The translations under genes and the position numbers were made by a program. Below, one piece after another: positions 5,412 through 6,608 of a DNA stretch of 6,608 bases; within the stretch, counting starts at the first letter, position 1, and each line of letters begins with the position of its first letter. Origin of the DNA: Sulfurovum sp. (GTDB lineage Bacteria > Campylobacterota > Campylobacteria > Campylobacterales > Sulfurovaceae); the NCBI GenBank assembly GCA_015663065.1, contig DQSX01000040.1, positions 1-6,608 of the forward strand, given 5' to 3'. The notes under the pieces were generated by a model, which was given only the letters and a program-made list of their open reading frames with translations, ran no database searches and was not told the DNA's origin.

Positions 5412-6608
5412 ATGTCATTTGCAAACCTGGGACTTAACGATTCTCTTCTCAAAGCAATTAAAGATCAGGGGTATGATACCCCAACACCTATTCAAAAACA
5501 GGCTATACCTGTTGTTATAGAAGGAAAAGATGTACTGGCAGCAGCACAGACCGGTACAGGAAAAACAGCCGGTTTTACATTGCCTTTACTCGAAAGACTC
5601 TCCGAAACCCACCCCAAAATGGGAAAAAACCAGATCCGCGTTCTTGTCTTGACACCAACACGTGAACTTGCGGCACAAGTGGCTGAGAGTATCAAGACTT
5701 ACGGAAAATATATGAAGTACAGCTCCACAGTCGTTTACGGTGGCGTCGGCATTAACCCTCAGCTGGCAACTATTCGCAAAGGGGTGGACATTGTCATTGC
5801 TACACCGGGAAGACTACTGGATATTGCCGGACAGAAAGGCATAGACTTCTCTGCATTGGAGACACTGGTACTTGATGAAGCGGACAGAATGCTTGACATG
5901 GGATTCATACACGACATCAAAAAACTGATGAAAATGATGCCAAAAAAGAGACAAACGCTTCTTTTCTCAGCAACCTTTTCAAAAGAGATCAAACAACTGG
6001 CTTCAGGACTTCTAAAAGACCCTGTACTGGTAGAAGTGGCACGTGAAAACACGACAGCAGAGCAGATATCCCAAGTGGTGCATTATGTAGACAAAGGTCG
6101 TAAAAGAGAGTTGCTCTCCCAGCTTATTAAAACCAATGACTGGAGACAGGTTTTGGTATTTACCCGTACCAAACACGGTGCAAACAAACTGACCAAACAA
6201 CTGGAAGAAGCGGGTATTTCCGCAGCTGCTATTCACGGAAACAAAAGTCAGGGTGCCAGAACCAAAGCACTGGCTTCTTTTAAAGCCAATGAGATCCGTG
6301 TACTGGTTGCCACAGACATTGCTGCAAGGGGAATTGACATAGACCAATTGCCTCATGTAGTGAACTACGAACTTCCTAATGTACCGGAAGACTATGTACA
6401 CCGTATTGGTCGTACAGGTCGTGCAGGACAGAGTGGTGAGGCAGTTTCTCTTGTATGTATTGATGAGCATAAATTACTTTTTGATATTGAAAAGTTCATT
6501 AAATCAGAGATCAAAAAAGTACATATTGAAGCTTTTACTCCAGACCCTAACATTAAAGCAGAGCCTATACAAAACGGTAGAGGCGGAGGACAGAAGCGAG
6601 GTGGCGGA
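5412..6608 (+). CDS. rhlE: RhlE-type DEAD-box ATP-dependent RNA helicase (3' end outside window)
   Basis: This cytoplasmic RNA helicase unwinds short RNA duplexes using ATP. Such enzymes act in ribosome assembly, RNA decay and growth in the cold. The 399 visible residues contain the whole two-lobed core: Phe3 and Q-motif GYDTPTPIQ (20-28), Walker A AQTGTGKT (45-52), Ia PTRELAAQV (82-90), Ib TPGR (131-134), II DEAD (155-158), III SAT (186-188), IV VFTRTK (249-254), V ATDIAARGID (300-309) and VI HRIGRTGRAG (330-339). After about residue 385 the sequence turns into a Gly/Arg-rich tail (GRGGGQKRGGG) that runs off the edge; such RGG tails bind RNA non-specifically. The start is supported by AGGA at 5403-5406, five bases from the ATG. 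The RhlE assignment over other DEAD-box subfamilies rests on the compact core and short basic tail, so the symbol is less sure than the family. Confidence 0.93.
   Translation, partial: MSFANLGLNDSLLKAIKDQGYDTPTPIQKQAIPVVIEGKDVLAAAQTGTGKTAGFTLPLLERLSETHPKMGKNQIRVLVLTPTRELAAQVAESIKTYGKYMKYSSTVVYGGVGINPQLATIRKGVDIVIATPGRLLDIAGQKGIDFSALETLVLDEADRMLDMGFIHDIKKLMKMMPKKRQTLLFSATFSKEIKQLASGLLKDPVLVEVARENTTAEQISQVVHYVDKGRKRELLSQLIKTNDWRQVLVFTRTKHGANKLTKQLEEAGISAAAIHGNKSQGARTKALASFKANEIRVLVATDIAARGIDIDQLPHVVNYELPNVPEDYVHRIGRTGRAGQSGEAVSLVCIDEHKLLFDIEKFIKSEIKKVHIEAFTPDPNIKAEPIQNGRGGGQKRGGG

Noticed and set aside
5376..5560. Upstream frame starting at the ATG in AATATGG and overlapping the helicase start
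   Set aside because: There is no Shine-Dalgarno site before it and it runs out of frame through conserved helicase coding sequence.
6012..6470. Minus-strand frame of 152 codons inside the helicase gene
   Set aside because: It is antisense to conserved helicase motifs IV to VI, has an odd Cys/Thr/Phe-rich composition and lacks a convincing binding site.

Overview
The window reads as ordinary chromosomal DNA of a moderate-to-low GC bacterium. My best guess is a sulfur- or hydrogen-oxidising Campylobacterota of the Sulfurovum/Sulfurimonas kind. This is an inference from protein flavour, strong Shine-Dalgarno sites and AT-rich extended -10 promoters, not a database match. I see no phage, transposon, CRISPR or plasmid signature.

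Layout: (1) 1-86 is the 3' end of an unidentified plus-strand gene. (2) 150-497 (+) encodes a 115-residue predicted lipoprotein of unknown function. (3) 516-4801 (-) is a compact SUF iron-sulfur cluster assembly operon, transcribed right to left as sufB, sufC, sufD, sufE and a SufT/MIP18-type (DUF59) gene. The sufB/sufC and sufC/sufD junctions are ATGA overlaps. The sufD/sufE and sufE/sufT gaps are about 10 and 3 bases. A strong promoter (TTGACC, 17-base spacer, extended -10 TGC-TATAAA) lies just upstream of sufB. (4) 4923-4998 (-) is a complete tRNA-Arg (anticodon CCT) with encoded CCA. (5) 4998-5171 (-) is a 57-codon lipoprotein-like gene; the last base of its TAG stop is also the first base of the mature tRNA. 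(6) 5204-5271 holds back-to-back promoters. (7) 5412-6608 (+) is an RhlE-type DEAD-box RNA helicase, cut by the window edge as its Gly/Arg-rich tail begins. A leader of about 134 bases with several mutually exclusive pairings precedes it.

The SUF genes would work as one unit. SufB, SufC and SufD form the ATP-driven scaffold, SufE relays persulfide sulfur, and the SufT-like protein helps cluster maturation or delivery. The operon lacks a cysteine desulfurase (SufS) and an A-type carrier (SufA), so these functions must be encoded elsewhere. The most unusual points are the one-base overlap between the small lipoprotein gene and the tRNA, the desulfurase-less operon, and the structured helicase leader. 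I do not see a convincing wholly new system here.
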